The notes under the pieces: model-generated
Database searches by the model: none
What the model saw: the letters and a program-made list of their open reading frames with translations, nothing else
What the model was told of the DNA's origin: nothing
In this document: positions 25,840-36,037 of the stretch, piece after piece
How positions within the stretch are numbered: position 1 is the stretch's first letter
How the letters are laid out: each line of letters begins with the position of its first letter
From: an uncultured Cedecea sp.
Lineage (GTDB): Bacteria > Pseudomonadota > Gammaproteobacteria > Enterobacterales > Enterobacteriaceae
DNA length: 64,000 bases
Reading direction: 5' to 3'
Assembly (NCBI RefSeq): GCF_947498825.1
Contig: NZ_CANMLV010000012.1
Location: 1-64,000, forward strand
Translations under genes and position numbers: made by a program

Positions 25840-27825
25840 CTAGAAGCTGTAGCTCAGACCCAGGGTATAGCGGCGTCCGTCCAGAACGGCGTCATAGGTA
25901 CGATAATCGATACGTTTATCCAGCAGATTATAGACACCCGCTGAAGCCATCAGATTTTTGTTTATGTCATAACGCAGACCGATATCCAGCAATGTATAAG
26001 ATGGTGTGCCTTGGGCCATAGAGCTGCGGTTTAAATAGTCTGAGCTTGCGCCGCGAAAATTGAGACGACCCCAGAATCCAAGGTTCTGAACAGCCTGCCA
26101 GTAAAGCGTGGTGTTAAGCATATTCGTGGGCATTTTATTCAAAGGTTTACCTGAAAACTGGCCGCTCTTTTGCTCTGATTGGGTATAGGTATAATTTGCT
26201 GTCCAGTCCAGGTCGCGGGTTATTTTCCAGGCAAAAGTGGATTCTATGCCGCGGATGTTCGCTTTATCGACATTCACGCGGTCACTGATAAAGTCGTATT
26301 GGATATTACCGATAGTACAGTCGGGCTCCGAACGGTTATTACACCGCCAGACTTCAGTAATTTTATTTTTAAAATCAGTATTATAAATTGTTATCCCGGC
26401 ATTGAGATTATCATTGTTATCCCAGAGCAGTGTGACCTCTTCGCTGAGACTTTTTTCTGGTTTCAGACCTGAGTTACCGACAATAATACCCTTGAGACTG
26501 CTTCCCCCGGTTATCTGCCCCCAGTAGGCGGATGACTGGCGTAAATCCGGAGCTCGATAACCTGCTGATATACCGCCTTTCACTGTCCACTGGTCGGTGA
26601 GATGCCATACCGCATAACCACGCGGTGTCCAGTTGATGCCGTATTTTTCATCCTTGTCCATGCGTAACCCTCCCGTAAGGGTAAGCCGATCCGCGGCGAG
26701 CCACTCGTCCTCGATAAACAATGACCCGTTCCAGCGGGTCAGTTGTTTGAGCCCTTCAGCGGCCTTGAGCTGATTACCGTTATCACGCAGTTTCTCATAG
26801 CGGTACTGTCCGCCGAGTGTCACAGTATTATCGTCAAGGAAGATCTGGCTCTGATTATTGAATACCGTATTGTAGGACTTCATTTCCCGTCCGGGATTAG
26901 TCGCCTCTTCCTGTTGTATATAGCTGGTGGTATCAAATGCCCCGTAGTAGCCGCTATGGGTCAGTGAATAGGCGGTATGCTCATAGCGGCTGTCGCTTCT
27001 GCTGCCAGGCTCACATGTTCCTTTGCGGCAATTCTCTGAGGCAATGGACTTGCCCGGAGTGCTGTTACGATCCTGTAATTCCCGGGTGACTTCAAAGTCT
27101 ATGTCGTTCTTATCATCGGGCGTAAAGTTAAGCGTCAGCCCTCCGTTACGCATTTTCTGTTCGTTAAAGCCGTTAAGGAGAGTATCTTCCGCCCGGCGCG
27201 ATATCAGACCGGTGATTTTTGCGCCAAGTAGCCCGTCAATTAAAGGACCTGATGCATAAAGGTTTGTCTGATAAAGGTCTCCGGAATCATGATGTTGCTG
27301 TAAGGTCGAATCAGCGTGCAGTGAACCGCTCCATGAGCGGGTATTTGAAATTTTCTTCGTAATGACATTAATGACACCACCCATAGCGTCTGAGCCGTAC
27401 AGCGAAGACATGGGACCGCGTACGACTTCAATACGTTCAATGGATTCGAGGGGAGGCATCCAGCCTTGCTCAATACCGGAGTTATCGCTGTTAGGACGGG
27501 TCTCGCGGGTATTTATGCGCTTACCGTCGATCAGAAACAGGGTGTATTTTGAGGCCATACCGCGAATACTGATATCGCTCTTGCTTCCTCCTCCTGTGAC
27601 GACAACACCCGGAACATCTCTGAGTGCATCAGTGATATCCCGCCAGGCCTGAGCCTCGATTTGTTTCTTGGTGATGACGGTGACGGAGGCGGGAGCATCC
27701 TGAATTTTTTTCTCAAATCCGGAGGCGGTCACTACTAAGGTATCTTTGCTTGCGGCAACGGCAAGCGTCGGCAGGTGTATGAGACATATGGCTGATGAAA
27801 TAACCTTCACATAATGTATTTTCAT
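25840..27825 (-). CDS. TonB-dependent outer-membrane receptor, CirA-like (catecholate siderophore/colicin)
   Basis: 661 residues from the ATG at 27825, which has GGA just upstream and gives a clean signal peptide (cleavage about AVA|ASKD). The frame extends further upstream, but no ribosome site supports that. A TonB box (DTLVVTAS) opens the mature protein. The plug domain includes ITDALRDVPGVVVTGGG, SIRGMASKYTLFLIDGKR and IEVVRGPMSSLYGSDAMGG. The 22-strand barrel ends in Tyr-Ser-Phe. It resembles E. coli CirA throughout, so a catechol-type iron ligand is likely. A strong Fur box lies upstream. Confidence 0.88.
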   Translation of the reverse strand: MKIHYVKVISSAICLIHLPTLAVAASKDTLVVTASGFEKKIQDAPASVTVITKKQIEAQAWRDITDALRDVPGVVVTGGGSKSDISIRGMASKYTLFLIDGKRINTRETRPNSDNSGIEQGWMPPLESIERIEVVRGPMSSLYGSDAMGGVINVITKKISNTRSWSGSLHADSTLQQHHDSGDLYQTNLYASGPLIDGLLGAKITGLISRRAEDTLLNGFNEQKMRNGGLTLNFTPDDKNDIDFEVTRELQDRNSTPGKSIASENCRKGTCEPGSRSDSRYEHTAYSLTHSGYYGAFDTTSYIQQEEATNPGREMKSYNTVFNNQSQIFLDDNTVTLGGQYRYEKLRDNGNQLKAAEGLKQLTRWNGSLFIEDEWLAADRLTLTGGLRMDKDEKYGINWTPRGYAVWHLTDQWTVKGGISAGYRAPDLRQSSAYWGQITGGSSLKGIIVGNSGLKPEKSLSEEVTLLWDNNDNLNAGITIYNTDFKNKITEVWRCNNRSEPDCTIGNIQYDFISDRVNVDKANIRGIESTFAWKITRDLDWTANYTYTQSEQKSGQFSGKPLNKMPTNMLNTTLYWQAVQNLGFWGRLNFRGASSDYLNRSSMAQGTPSYTLLDIGLRYDINKNLMASAGVYNLLDKRIDYRTYDAVLDGRRYTLGLSYSF

Positions 27826-27958
27826 TGTTTCCATACCATAAAAATGAATTCTGGAAGGATCACAACCAACATCAAAAGGGTCAAATATTGAGCTGGTTAG
27901 TGATGTGGCGATATAAATCATGGCCAATATTGTACAAAAACCGCCGACTTTCAAATGG

Positions 27959-27979
27959 AAATGAAAATTATTTTCATTT
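27959..27979 (-). promoter_or_regulatory. Fur box upstream of the TonB receptor gene
   Basis: AAATGAAAAT-T-ATTTTCATTT is a perfect 10-1-10 palindrome matching the 7-1-7 Fur pattern (TGATAAT-N-ATTATCA) at six of seven bases per arm. It lies 134 bases from the receptor start. A related half-pattern (AAAATGAAAATTTT) follows at about 27993, so Fur may bind cooperatively. Confidence 0.85.
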
Positions 27980-28184
27980 GTATGTTGTTGATTAAAATGA
28001 AAATTTTAGCATTATGACTTACTGTGTATCGTAGTTAATGCACGATAGTCCCACTGGCACAGACTTGGGTTCCACTGATTCCTGGACCTCAACAACGTAC
28101 TCTGTGTTACAGGCTGGTATGGGTCATGGGAGGGAATACGTATATTGTGAAGTGATTCATGTAATTCACGTTTTATACTTATTT

Positions 28185-28205
28185 TGGGTTATAGCTTATA
28201 ACCCA
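28185..28205. promoter_or_regulatory. Perfect 9-3-9 inverted repeat beside the FNR box
   Basis: TGGGTTATA-GCT-TATAACCCA is an exact inverted repeat directly abutting the FNR box. The inner TTATA/TATAA halves recall ModE sites, and E. coli dmsA is ModE-controlled, but the arms do not match the ModE consensus well. The regulator is unassigned. Confidence 0.45.
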
Positions 28206-28219
28206 TTGATCTTAGTCAA
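28206..28219 (+). promoter_or_regulatory. FNR box upstream of dmsA
   Basis: TTGAT-CTTA-GTCAA matches the FNR consensus TTGAT-N4-ATCAA at nine of ten bases. It is centred 64 bases before the dmsA start, a typical distance for anaerobic activation. Confidence 0.8.
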
Positions 28220-28276
28220 CGGCTAATTTTCACACTTCCCGTACGGTGTATGGGGATGCAATGTGAGAATTAACTA

Positions 28277-30715
28277 ATGAAAAATAAACTAAAAAACTTT
28301 TTATCAGCACCGGTTTCCCGGCGAGAGGCAGTGAGTACTGCCGCGAAGCTGGGTTCAGCCGTAGCCTTGAGTAATGCGATTTCACTGCCGTTTACGTCAA
28401 TTGCACGGGCGAATATACCCACATCTGCCGGGGCGGTTAATGCAGGTGAAGTCGTCCGTCACAGTGCTTGCCTGGTGAACTGTGGCAGCCGTTGCCCGTT
28501 AAAAGTTATCGTGAAAGATGACCGTATTGTGCGCATAGAGCCGGAGGATGCGAAAGATGATGCCGTATTTGGCGAGCATCAGATTCGCCCTTGTTTACGC
28601 GGACGTTCCAGTCGTTGGCGTGTCTATAGCCCGGATCGCGTGAAATATCCGATGAAGCGTGTTGGAAAGCGCGGTGAAGGCAAATTTAAACGGATAAGCT
28701 GGGAAGAAGCGACGGCATTTATTGCCAATGAACTTGCCCGCGTCAGCGAAAAATATGGCCGTGAAGCGATTTATTATAATTACCAGTCAGGAGCTTACTA
28801 CCACACTCAGGGCACGCCCGCGTGGAAACGCCTGTTAAATCTGACGGGCGGGTATCTGAATTATCACAACACCTATTCTACCGCGCAAATTGCGACCGCG
28901 ACACCGTACACGCATGGAAAATATGCTGGCAGTCATTTTACACAAATAGCCCATTCTGACTTGGTGGTGCTCTTCGGGTTGAATCTATCGGAAACGCGTA
29001 TGTCGGGAGGCGGCCAGGTAGAAGAGTTGCGCCGTGCCCTGGAAGCCTCAAAAGCCAAAGTGATAATTATCGACCCACGTTACACTGACTCGGTTATTAC
29101 AGAGCATGCGGAGTGGTTGCCGATTCGCCCGACAACCGATGCTGCCTTGGTTGCGGGTATCGCTTATACCTTGATTAGCGAGAACCTGATCGACGAAGCA
29201 GAGGTTAATAAATATTGCGTAGGTTATGACAGTAGTTCCTTGCCTGCGACGGCTGCGCCTAATGCCAGCTACAAAGATTATGTGATGGGAACCGGCAGTG
29301 ACGGTATCCAGAAAACCCCGGAATGGGCGGCGGAAATCACCGCTATCCCGGCGACCCGCATTAAACAACTGGCGCGCGAAATTGCGGCGGCACGTGCGTG
29401 CTATATTTGCCAGGGCTGGGGTCCGCAGCGTCATGCCAACGGAGAGCAAACCGTACGGGCTATTCAGACTCTGCCCGCCCTGACGGGACATTTTGGGCGT
29501 CCGGGCACCAATAATGGCAACTGGCCTTACGGTACACCTTACGGCGTGCCTTCTTTACCTGTCGGCACGAATCCTGTCACCACTTCTATTCCTTGCTATT
29601 TATGGACCGATGCGATTCTTAATCCGGAGAAAATGACCGCCACGACTCAGGGGGTAAAAGGCGCGGATAAGCTTAAAACAGGCATCAAGCTGTTTTTCAA
29701 CTAGGCTGGTAACACGCTGATTAATCAGCATGGCGATATTAACCGGACGCGTAAAATTCTTGCAGATGAAAGTCTGTGCGAAACGATTGTCGTAATTGAA
29801 AATCATATGACTCCCAGTGCGAAATATGCCGATATTTTGCTGCCGGAAACCAGTTATCTGGAGGCTGAAGATTTAGTCGACAGTTCATATGCGGCGGGTT
29901 CGCACAACTACATGATTGCCATACAGAAAACTATCACACCGATGTGGGAAGTGCGCAGTACCTATGATGTGTGTGCAGAAATCGCCGGTCATCTTGGGCT
30001 GCGCGATAAATACACTGAAGGTAAAACCCAGGCGCAGTGGGCAGAGGGACATTATCAGCAGATCCGAGAAAAACGATCCTATTTGCCTGAGTGGTCTGTG
30101 GCAAAAGAGAAAGGCGTTATCGATCAGCGTATCGCCACTGAAAAAGAGAGCCTTGCGTTCCAGGATTTCCGTGAGGATCCTGTCACAAACCCATTAACCA
30201 CGCCGTCAGGTAAGATAGAAATTTATTCTCAGGCGCTGGCAGATCTTGCACAGAAGTGGACTTTACCGGAAGGCGACCGCATTCCGGCAGTACCCGAGTT
30301 CTGCGTGGTGAAAGAGTCACATCTCAACAAAGATCTGACTGCAAAATATCCGCTACAGCTGAGCGGTTTTCATACCAAAGGTCATACTCATTCTACCTAC
30401 ACCAATATCCTTGCGCTGCATGAAGCGGTTCCGGATGAAGTGTGGATCAATCCTATTGATGCAGCCCCGCGACAGTTGGTATCCGGTGATCGGGTGCAGG
30501 TTTTTAACGACCGTGGCGTGGTGGAAATCCCCTGCAAGGTTACTCAACGTATTTTGCCCGGCGTGGCTGCGATGCCCCAGGGGGCCTGGACGCGTCTTGA
30601 CAGCAATGGGGTTGACGTTGGCGGCTGTATTAATTCGCTGACCAGTCATCTGCCATCGCCACTGGCGAAGGGTAATCCACAGCACACTAATCTGGTAGAA
30701 ATCAAACGCGTCTAA
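28277..30715 (+). pseudogene. dmsA: DMSO reductase-type catalytic subunit, interrupted by an in-frame TAG
   Basis: One continuous frame of 812 sense codons, a normal DmsA/YnfE length, with a single TAG at 29702-29704 (codon 476). Before it the protein reads KLFFN, after it AGNTLINQHGDINRT. DmsA relatives read N-Y-A-G-N here, so a Tyr codon became amber. Everything else is intact: a Tat signal with twin Arg (SRREAV), a 4Fe-4S site at Cys65, Cys69, Cys73 and Cys106, the molybdenum ligand Ser201 in YSTAQI, and the C-terminal cofactor domain. Without suppression the product is a 475-residue fragment, and the second half could start at an internal ATG at 29807. Such enzymes use S- or N-oxides as anaerobic electron acceptors. 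A sequencing error is possible. Confidence 0.85.
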
Positions 30716-30728
30716 GGAGTGATTTTCA

Positions 30729-31355
30729 ATGAAACAATATGGCTTTTATGTCGACTCCTCGCGCTGTTCAGGCTGCAAAACCTGCCAGGTGAGCTGTAAA
30801 GACAACAAAGATTTGGGTGTGGGTCCTAAGCTGCGCCGGGTCTATGAATACGGTGGTGGTAGCTGGGTAAAAGAGGGGCAGAGCTGGCACAACAACACCT
30901 TTACCTATTACCTGTCTATCGCCTGTAATCACTGCGATGAACCCACCTGTGTGGCGGGCTGCCCGACGGGAGCCATGCACAAACGTAAGGAAGATGGCCT
31001 GGTCCTGGTTGACAGTGAGATCTGTGTTGGCTGCCGCTACTGCGAAATGCGCTGTCCGTATGGCGCACCGCAGTTTGACCCGCAGGCAAAAATAATGCGT
31101 AAGTGCGATGGTTGTCTTGACAGACTGGAGCAGAATTTACGCCCGATATGCGTGGAATCCTGTCCGCAGCGAGCTCTGGACTTTGGTCCTGTTGACGAGC
31201 TGCGGGAAAAATACGGCAGTGAAAACCAGATTGCGCCACTGCCCGCTGCTTCATTTACCCATCCTAACCTTATCGTCAAGCCGCACCCAAAAGCACGTCC
31301 GACGGGGGATAAAGAGGGCGAAATCCTTAATCCACGGGAGATCCGTCATGCATGA
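30729..31355 (+). CDS. dmsB: DMSO reductase iron-sulfur subunit
   Basis: 208 residues with four ferredoxin-type Cys clusters: CSGCKTCQVSC, CNHCDEPTCVAGCPTGAM, CVGCRYCEMRCPYGAP and the split CDGCLDRLEQ / CVESCPQRAL. It carries electrons from the membrane subunit to the catalytic subunit through four 4Fe-4S clusters. It lies 13 bases after the dmsA stop with its own AAGGAG site, and its end overlaps the dmsC start by 8 bases. The gene is intact although dmsA is broken. Confidence 0.93.
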   Translation: MKQYGFYVDSSRCSGCKTCQVSCKDNKDLGVGPKLRRVYEYGGGSWVKEGQSWHNNTFTYYLSIACNHCDEPTCVAGCPTGAMHKRKEDGLVLVDSEICVGCRYCEMRCPYGAPQFDPQAKIMRKCDGCLDRLEQNLRPICVESCPQRALDFGPVDELREKYGSENQIAPLPAASFTHPNLIVKPHPKARPTGDKEGEILNPREIRHA

Positions 31356-32124
31356 GTTACCGCTGGTCTTTTTTACGGTATTCACCCAAAGCGCAGTGGG
31401 GGCATTTATTCTGCTGCTGATTGGTGGCACCCTGGGGAAAATTGATGCCCGTCGTATGGCAATTGGCTTGTTCGTCAGTATGTGTCTGTTTGCTTTAGGC
31501 CTGGGTATGGCGGCTTTCCACCTTGGCCAGCCTCTGCGTGCAATGAATGTGCTTTTTCGTACAGGCGCCTCACCGATGAGTAATGAAATTGCCCTTTCAT
31601 CACTTTATGGTGTTTTAGGCGGTTTGGCCGCCCTGGGGCTGTTACTCAATCGTGGAGCCAAAAAACTGTTCACTATACTGGCCTGGCTGGCGCTGATAAC
31701 CGGTGTCGTGTTCCTGTTTGCGATCCCGCGTATTTACCAGTTACCCACGGTGGTGACCTGGCGTTCCTCTTATACTCTGGTCATGATGATACTCACACCA
31801 CTGATTGGTGGCGGTGCTCTGGCAGCACTGTTGGGGCTACGATTTATTGGGCTTTCTGTGAGTGTGCTGGGCATCCTTGCCAGCTTCTGCCTGCGTCCGG
31901 GCTATATGTCGATGCTGATGAGTGCCGATGGCCCGTTAACCTCCGCGCAAACCAGCTGGTTCACTGCTCAGGCTTTGTTGCTGGCAGCGGGTGTAGTGGG
32001 GGCTGTCGTCAGTGGGCGCTTTAAGCAGGGGCAGTCAGTGCTTGCCGCAACGCTTCTGGTGGTTATCGCCGCGGAGCTTGCCGGACGTATCGCATTTTAC
32101 AATCTTTGGGTTTTACCTATGTAA
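31348..32124 (+). CDS. dmsC: DMSO reductase membrane anchor subunit
   Basis: 258 residues from the ATG at 31348 (MHELPLVFFTVFTQSAVGAF), the conserved DmsC/YnfH start. The frame extends upstream but only as an overlap with dmsB. About eight hydrophobic helices are visible. The protein anchors DmsAB and oxidises menaquinol. It is about 25-30 residues shorter than E. coli DmsC or YnfH, mostly through shorter loops. Confidence 0.9.
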   Translation: MHELPLVFFTVFTQSAVGAFILLLIGGTLGKIDARRMAIGLFVSMCLFALGLGMAAFHLGQPLRAMNVLFRTGASPMSNEIALSSLYGVLGGLAALGLLLNRGAKKLFTILAWLALITGVVFLFAIPRIYQLPTVVTWRSSYTLVMMILTPLIGGGALAALLGLRFIGLSVSVLGILASFCLRPGYMSMLMSADGPLTSAQTSWFTAQALLLAAGVVGAVVSGRFKQGQSVLAATLLVVIAAELAGRIAFYNLWVLPM

Positions 32125-32176
32125 CCGGGTGGCGGCCAGAAAGGTCTGGCTGCCGCTGTTTTAAGGAGGAGACAAG

Positions 32177-32773
32177 ATGTCATCTCATGCTATCTTGCCG
32201 CGTATTCTTGGTGCCCTGTTCTATTACTCTCCGGAGCGCCCGGAAGTCCGCGCATTATTTGACTGTCTGAGCGAATTGCCCGATCTCTATCCCTGGCAGG
32301 ACCGTTATCAAATAGCCCAACTGAGCAAACACTGGGCTTGCCCGGATGAAGCCGCGCTGGCATGGCAGTTTTCTGTGTTATTTGAAGGGCAGGGGAAGAT
32401 GTTTGCCCCGCCCTGGGGATCGGTCTATCTGGAAAGAGATAATCTGCTAATGGGGGACACCACTGCCGATTATCGACATTTTTTGTCTTTACAGGGGATA
32501 GCTTTTGCGGGGCAGCAGAATGAGCCGGAAGATCAGTTCGGGCTGATGCTGCTCGCGTACAGTGCGCTGCTTGAACAAGAAAATGAAATGGCCGCCCGTA
32601 CCCTGCTTGAAAGCTGGCTGCTCCCTTGGGCCATGCATTATCTGGGTTTATTACAGCGTAATGAAATCAGTCCGTTTTATGCGCAGCTGGCTGAAGTGAC
32701 CGCGCTTTTTCTGGCCGATCTTCAGCAGCAGCTTGGTCTGCAACCTGAAGAAAAACGGATGTTTTTCGGATGA
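32177..32773 (+). CDS. dmsD: TorD/DmsD family redox-enzyme maturation chaperone
   Basis: 198 residues, an all-helical TorD-family protein (YSPERPEVRALFDCLSELPDLYPW near the N-terminus, FAPPWGSVYLERDN in the middle). DmsD binds the Tat signal of DmsA and helps insert the molybdenum cofactor before export. An AAGGAGG site precedes the ATG. The stop overlaps the next start by four bases (ATGA). Confidence 0.88.
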   Translation: MSSHAILPRILGALFYYSPERPEVRALFDCLSELPDLYPWQDRYQIAQLSKHWACPDEAALAWQFSVLFEGQGKMFAPPWGSVYLERDNLLMGDTTADYRHFLSLQGIAFAGQQNEPEDQFGLMLLAYSALLEQENEMAARTLLESWLLPWAMHYLGLLQRNEISPFYAQLAEVTALFLADLQQQLGLQPEEKRMFFG

Positions 32774-33303
32774 GTAAATCCGAAAAGTTTTATGAAGCCT
32801 ACCTGTCCCACCGTCATATCAGCCGGCGCGGGCTGTTTCGTGCCTTTTTAACGGCAGCGCGTGAGGTCGCACCCACAGCGGTTTCCTCACAGCCTAGCCA
32901 TCCTCTTCCCCCTGGTGCGCTCCCTGTTGCCGAATTTGTCACCCATTGCACGCAGTGCCATGCCTGTACGGATAGTTGTCCGATGGGTGTTTTAACAAAA
33001 CATGAGAGCGGACTACCGCAACTGGCTATTGAGTTTGCCAGCTGCGATGGTTGCGCAAGCTGCATCGAGGCCTGTCCGACGGGCGCATTGCAGCCACAAA
33101 TTCGTTTCGATACCGGGCTACGTCCGGCATTCACGCGCAGTTGTGTCAATGGGATACGATCCTGTAACCAGTGTGTAGAGGCATGCCCGGTTAATGCCTG
33201 TTCGATTGAAGAGACGCATATGCCCGTGGTGGATAGCGCGCTTTGCAACGGCTGCGGTGAATGCGTTATTCAGTGCACGCATAGCGCTATTCTGTTGCAG
33301 TAA
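32770..33303 (+). CDS. NapF-like ferredoxin-type protein, last gene of the dms operon
   Basis: 177 residues with four Cys clusters: CTQCHACTDSCPMGVL, CDGCASCIEACPTGAL, CNQCVEACPVNAC, and CNGCGECVIQCTHSA. A short Arg-rich N-terminus (SRRGLFRAF) resembles that of NapF. NapF acts in the cytoplasm on the maturation or electron supply of a molybdoenzyme. Here translational coupling to dmsD suggests service to the DMSO reductase. No nap genes are in the window. A similar dmsABCD-napF order is known from Haemophilus. Confidence 0.85.
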   Translation: MSKSEKFYEAYLSHRHISRRGLFRAFLTAAREVAPTAVSSQPSHPLPPGALPVAEFVTHCTQCHACTDSCPMGVLTKHESGLPQLAIEFASCDGCASCIEACPTGALQPQIRFDTGLRPAFTRSCVNGIRSCNQCVEACPVNACSIEETHMPVVDSALCNGCGECVIQCTHSAILLQ

Positions 33304-33600
33304 TCAGGTGGGAAATGTCTTCGCCTGATTATCTGTCTGAAAATCAGTAGGTAACGGTTTTCAGACAGCCTTTTCTGATCCTTAAATAAACCCACTGCTT
33401 TTATTTGTTTTTAGCCGTTAAAGTATGTGGCTATGGAGACAAAAATCGCTGAGTTATAGCTTGAACCTGGCGACAGGTGGCATACTGCCTGTAGCAATAA
33501 CGTTGCTTTTTGATTGGCTGGGCTCCCTCACTTTTTTGACGTATCGGAACCCTTGTGTGATATGTCACTCTCTATCAATGATGAGATAAGGATCGCTATT

Positions 33601-34509
33601 TTGGCTGGAAGTAGTTTATTAACATTGCTTGATGACATAGCCACATTACTGGATGACATTTCCATTATGGGGAAGGTTGCGGCCAAGAAAACCGCAGGAG
33701 TACTGGGGGACGATCTCTCTCTTAATGCCCAGCAAGTTTCTGGTTTACGGGCAAATCGTGAGTTGCCTGTTGTCTGGAAGGTTGCTGTAGGTTCTTTTAT
33801 TAATAAATTAATTCTTGTCCCTTTAGCGCTGGTCATTAGCGCTTTTGCCCCTTGGGCTATTACTCCCTTATTAATGGTGGGGGGGGCTTATCTCTGTTTC
33901 GAGGGTGTCGAGAAGGTCTTCCATTATCTGCATACTCGCCGTCATCCAGAAAGTATCGAGCAAAAACAGACGCGCCTGGCGCGTCTGGAAAATGAAGACA
34001 GCGGTGAATTTGAAAAACAAAAGGTGAAAGGCGCTATACGTACAGATTTTATTCTCTCTGCTGAGATAGTGGCTATTACTTTGGGTATCGTGGCGGGCGC
34101 ACCACTGTTGAACCAAGTTCTTATTCTTGCGGGGATAGCTATTCTCGTGACCATTGGCGTCTACGGACTGGTGGCTGTCATTGTCAAAATAGACGATCTC
34201 GGTTACTGGCTAACAGATAAAACCAACCGGATTGCCCAAAGTCTGGGTAACGGATTATTAGCCCTGGCTCCCAGGTTGATGAAAATATTAACTATTGTGG
34301 GGACGTTAGCGATGTTTCTGGTAGGAGGGGGAATTGTCATTCACGGTATTCCCGCGCTCCATCATGCTATTGAAGAGAGCACCATTGCCTTGGGGGCATT
34401 AGGGGCGGTGGTCGCTTTAAACATGGCAAATTTATTATTAGGTTTTCTGATTGGTGGTGGTGTACTGCTTGCTGTCAAAGGCGTTAATCGTCTGCGCGGC
34501 ATGTCCTGA
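33601..34509 (+). CDS. yedI: DUF808 inner-membrane protein YedI
   Basis: 302 residues starting at a TTG. The ATAAGGA site seven bases upstream and the family's conserved start ([22 protein letters not shown] at the first position in E. coli) decide it, although the frame runs further upstream. About six membrane helices and a charged loop (about 120-160) follow. The protein resembles E. coli YedI (305 residues) throughout. Function is unknown. It is a single gene with no clear promoter in the ~300 bases upstream. Confidence 0.88.
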   Translation: MAGSSLLTLLDDIATLLDDISIMGKVAAKKTAGVLGDDLSLNAQQVSGLRANRELPVVWKVAVGSFINKLILVPLALVISAFAPWAITPLLMVGGAYLCFEGVEKVFHYLHTRRHPESIEQKQTRLARLENEDSGEFEKQKVKGAIRTDFILSAEIVAITLGIVAGAPLLNQVLILAGIAILVTIGVYGLVAVIVKIDDLGYWLTDKTNRIAQSLGNGLLALAPRLMKILTIVGTLAMFLVGGGIVIHGIPALHHAIEESTIALGALGAVVALNMANLLLGFLIGGGVLLAVKGVNRLRGMS

Positions 34510-34820
34510 AAAGGGTTATTTTAGCACTAGATTATGAAACCAGAGTAGGCTACGGAAGTGCATAGCGTGCGGACAATCCTCAGCGATATTTGCAGAGCGA
34601 AGAAATATGCATAAGGATTGCATTTTGCACTTTAATCCGAACTTGCGTTGCTGTATAAAGCGTGCAACATTTCTACAAATATAGGATTTTTCTATTAACG
34701 GTACAGTGAATATTGATTCATTGTAGTCCTGTATTTGACGGTAGGCGCCCACCGGTTCGCATGCTGGAGAAATATACCCTCGGGTTTAGCTGTAATTATC
34801 CCTGTTCAGGAGAATGGAAG
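34510..34820. other. Gene-free stretch upstream of potF
   Basis: About 310 bases between yedI and potF. It should contain the potF promoter, but I see no clear operator or hairpin. The AGGAG site of potF is at 34808-34812. Confidence 0.4.
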
Positions 34821-35930
34821 ATGTTCAACCAACGTAAAAAATGGTTGTCAGGTGTGGTTGCGGGCGCGCTGATGGCGATATCCGCAGGCTCTCTGGCGGA
34901 AGATAAAACACTGCACGTCTACAACTGGTCCGATTATATTGGGCCAAACACCGTGGCGGATTTCGAGAAGCAAACCGGTATCAAAGTCGTCTACGACGTG
35001 TTTGATTCTAATGAAGTGCTGGAAGGTAAATTGATGGCAGGTAGCACAGGCTATGATGTGGTAGTGCCATCATCCAGCTTTCTGGCGCGCCAACTGCAAT
35101 CAGGCGTGTTTCAGCCGCTGGATCGCAGCAAGCTGCCAAACTACAAAAACCTTGATCCAGAGCTGATGAAAAAGCTGGAACAGCACGATCCGGGTAACGA
35201 GTACTCTGTCCCTTATGTATGGGCGACTACCGGTATCGGTTATAACGTCGATAAAGTTAAAGCAGCCCTGGGTGAAGATGCTCCGGTTGATAGCTGGGAT
35301 CTGGTGTTGAAACCGGAAAACCTGGAAAAACTGAAAAGCTGTGGCGTTTCTTTCCTTGATGCCCCTGAAGAGATATTTGCCACCGTACTGAACTATCTCG
35401 GCAAAGATCCTAACAGCAGCGATGCCAAAGACTATTCTGGTGCAGCGACCGATTTGCTGCTGCAACTGCGTCCAAATATTCGTTATTTCCACTCTTCCCA
35501 GTATATTAACGATCTTGCGAACGGCAACACCTGTGTTGTTATCGGCTGGGCGGGGGATATTCTGCAGGCGAAACAACGCGCGGCAGATGCTAAAAATGGC
35601 GTAAATATTGATTACAGCATTCCGAAAGAGGGCGCTCTGGCATTCTTCGATATGCTGGCTATTCCGAAAGATGCGAAAAACCCCGATGCTGCCTATCAGT
35701 TCATCAACTATCTGTTGGAACCGCAGGTGATGGCGCAGATCTCAAATACCATTTTCTATGCCAGCGGCGTGAAAACATCCCTGCCGTTTGTGGATGAAGC
35801 TATCCGTAATAATCCGGGTATCTATCCAACACCAGAAACCATGGCGAAACTGTTTACGCTTAAGTTGCAGGATCCAAAACTTGACCGTGTGCGTACCCGC
35901 GCATGGACTAAAGTTAAAAGTGGTAAATAA
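34821..35930 (+). CDS. potF: Putrescine ABC transporter, periplasmic binding protein
   Basis: 369 residues from the ATG at 34821, nine bases after an AGGAG site. The frame extends further upstream without support. The signal peptide ends about SLA|EDKTL. It matches E. coli PotF along its length, including [52 protein letters not shown] and the identical end [11 protein letters not shown]. It binds putrescine and delivers it to PotGHI. Confidence 0.95.
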   Translation: MFNQRKKWLSGVVAGALMAISAGSLAEDKTLHVYNWSDYIGPNTVADFEKQTGIKVVYDVFDSNEVLEGKLMAGSTGYDVVVPSSSFLARQLQSGVFQPLDRSKLPNYKNLDPELMKKLEQHDPGNEYSVPYVWATTGIGYNVDKVKAALGEDAPVDSWDLVLKPENLEKLKSCGVSFLDAPEEIFATVLNYLGKDPNSSDAKDYSGAATDLLLQLRPNIRYFHSSQYINDLANGNTCVVIGWAGDILQAKQRAADAKNGVNIDYSIPKEGALAFFDMLAIPKDAKNPDAAYQFINYLLEPQVMAQISNTIFYASGVKTSLPFVDEAIRNNPGIYPTPETMAKLFTLKLQDPKLDRVRTRAWTKVKSGK

Positions 35931-35964
35931 CGGAAAGTGAGTTTTGCTCACTTTTGCTAAGCAG

Positions 35965-35999
35965 CAGAGGCTCAGGTTTGGGCCTCTGTTTGTTATTTT
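35965..35999 (+). terminator. Attenuator hairpins between potF and potG
   Basis: A 7-bp stem (CAGAGGC / GCCTCTG) is followed by TTTGTTATTTT. A second small stem (AAAGTGAG / CTCACTTT) lies just before it at about 35934-35954. Partial termination here would explain a binding protein made in excess over the transporter. Confidence 0.6.
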
Positions 36000-36037
36000 G
36001 GGCTTCCCTGCAGGAAGCTATTCAGCGCCGGAGAGTA

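Larger units (their letters stand above)
27980..28276. promoter_or_regulatory. Divergent regulatory region of the TonB receptor and dms operons
   Basis: No gene is visible here. The left end holds the Fur box side of the receptor promoter, and the right end holds an inverted repeat at 28185-28205 and an FNR box at 28206-28219. Confidence 0.6.

Noticed and set aside
27826..27954. 43-residue N-terminal extension of the TonB receptor
   Set aside because: No ribosome site, and the normal signal peptide begins at the ATG at 27825.
28277..30715. TAG in dmsA read as pyrrolysine or another recoding event
   Set aside because: Enterobacteria lack the pyrrolysine system, selenocysteine uses TGA, and relatives have plain Tyr at this place.
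34713..34820. Upstream extension of potF
   Set aside because: The ATG at 34821 has an AGGAG site and begins a normal signal peptide; the extension has neither.
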